Origin: CAG-826 sp964504595
Lineage (GTDB): Bacteria; Bacillota_I; Bacilli_A; RFN20; CAG-826
Assembly (NCBI GenBank): GCA_964504595.1
Contig: CAZDEE010000006.1
Location: 1-64,000, forward strand
Reading direction: 5' to 3'
Length of the DNA stretch: 64,000 nucleotides
Under the pieces are notes generated by a model that was not told the DNA's origin, ran no database searches, and was given only the letters and a program-made list of their open reading frames with translations. The position numbers and the translations under genes were made by a program. Positions 63,859 through 64,000 of the stretch are shown here, piece by piece. How positions within the stretch are numbered: the first letter of the stretch is position 1; each line of letters opens with the position of its first letter.

Positions 63859-64000
63859 ATGAAAAATAAATTCTATATAACAACACCTATTTACTATCCA
63901 AGTGCCAATCTGCATATTGGACATGCCTATTGCACTGTTATGTGTGATGTCTATGCTCGATATAGAAGAATGAGAGGACAAGAAGTATTTTTCTTAACCG
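63859..64000 (+). CDS. metG: Methionyl-tRNA synthetase, N-terminal part
   Basis: Cut by the window end; 47 codons are visible, starting MKNKFYITTPIYYPSANLHI. The class I HIGH motif is intact in LHIGHAY, and TTPIYYPS is diagnostic of MetG. AAGGAGG lies 8 bases before the ATG. Gene downstream of rpmE with only the terminator between them. Confidence 0.93.
   Translation, partial: MKNKFYITTPIYYPSANLHIGHAYCTVMCDVYARYRRMRGQEVFFLT

Overview
The window comes from a low-GC, AT-rich monoderm bacterium. It is most likely a gut-type member of the Bacilli close to the Erysipelotrichia, RF39 or Mollicutes-related lineages. The evidence is the gram-positive S10-spc-alpha gene order, zinc-type S14 and L31, strong AGGAGG ribosome binding sites, lipobox lipoproteins in place of outer-membrane proteins, and LacI/UgpC-type sugar loci with DUF624 membrane proteins. 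The genetic code is standard: TGG encodes Trp, and TGA ends the gene at 53123. The lineage is inferred from gene content and was not tested with a tree.

Region 1 (1-14700, minus strand) is one long translation operon read from right to left: rpsJ-rplC-rplD-rplW-rplB-rpsS-rplV-rpsC-rplP-rpmC-rpsQ-rplN-rplX-rplE-rpsN-rpsH-rplF-rplR-rpsE-rplO-secY-adk-map-infA-rpmJ-rpsM-rpsK-rpoA-rplQ. It starts from a clear promoter with a structured leader and ends in a hairpin after rplQ. rpmD (L30) is missing from its usual place between rpsE and rplO.

Region 2 (14726-32970, minus strand) is a fructan-use locus. Transcription starts at an operator-bearing promoter near 32840. The order is solute-binding lipoprotein, two ABC permeases, two secreted GH32 lipoproteins, an intracellular GH32, two surface proteins built from a repeated jelly-roll-like module, a LacI regulator, a PfkB fructokinase, a DUF624 membrane protein and an unusually long UgpC-type ATPase. 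Model: levan or inulin is bound and cut at the cell surface, the products enter by the ABC importer, intracellular GH32 frees fructose, and fructokinase makes fructose 6-phosphate.

Region 3 (32915-54991) is a beta-glucan locus. It holds a second complete ABC importer, three GH16 endoglucanase lipoproteins (one read divergently), a 1033-residue GH94/GH149/GH161-type phosphorylase, a cytoplasmic GH30, a GLUG-like lipoprotein, two modular surface proteins sharing unnamed domains, a LacI regulator, and a DUF624 protein with two unknown membrane proteins. LacI-type palindromes and a catabolite-repression-like site mark the divergent control region at 46750-46900. A further palindrome precedes the modular lipoprotein at 50644. 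That lipoprotein is split by a one-base shift in a G5 run.

Region 4 (54993-64000) is housekeeping and surface genes: tgt-queA-queH for queuosine, an O-antigen-ligase-like membrane protein beside a probable GT-D glycosyltransferase, a lone AAA ATPase, pepT, a YebC-family regulator, rpmE and the start of metG. I saw no tRNA, rRNA, CRISPR, insertion sequence or phage genes.
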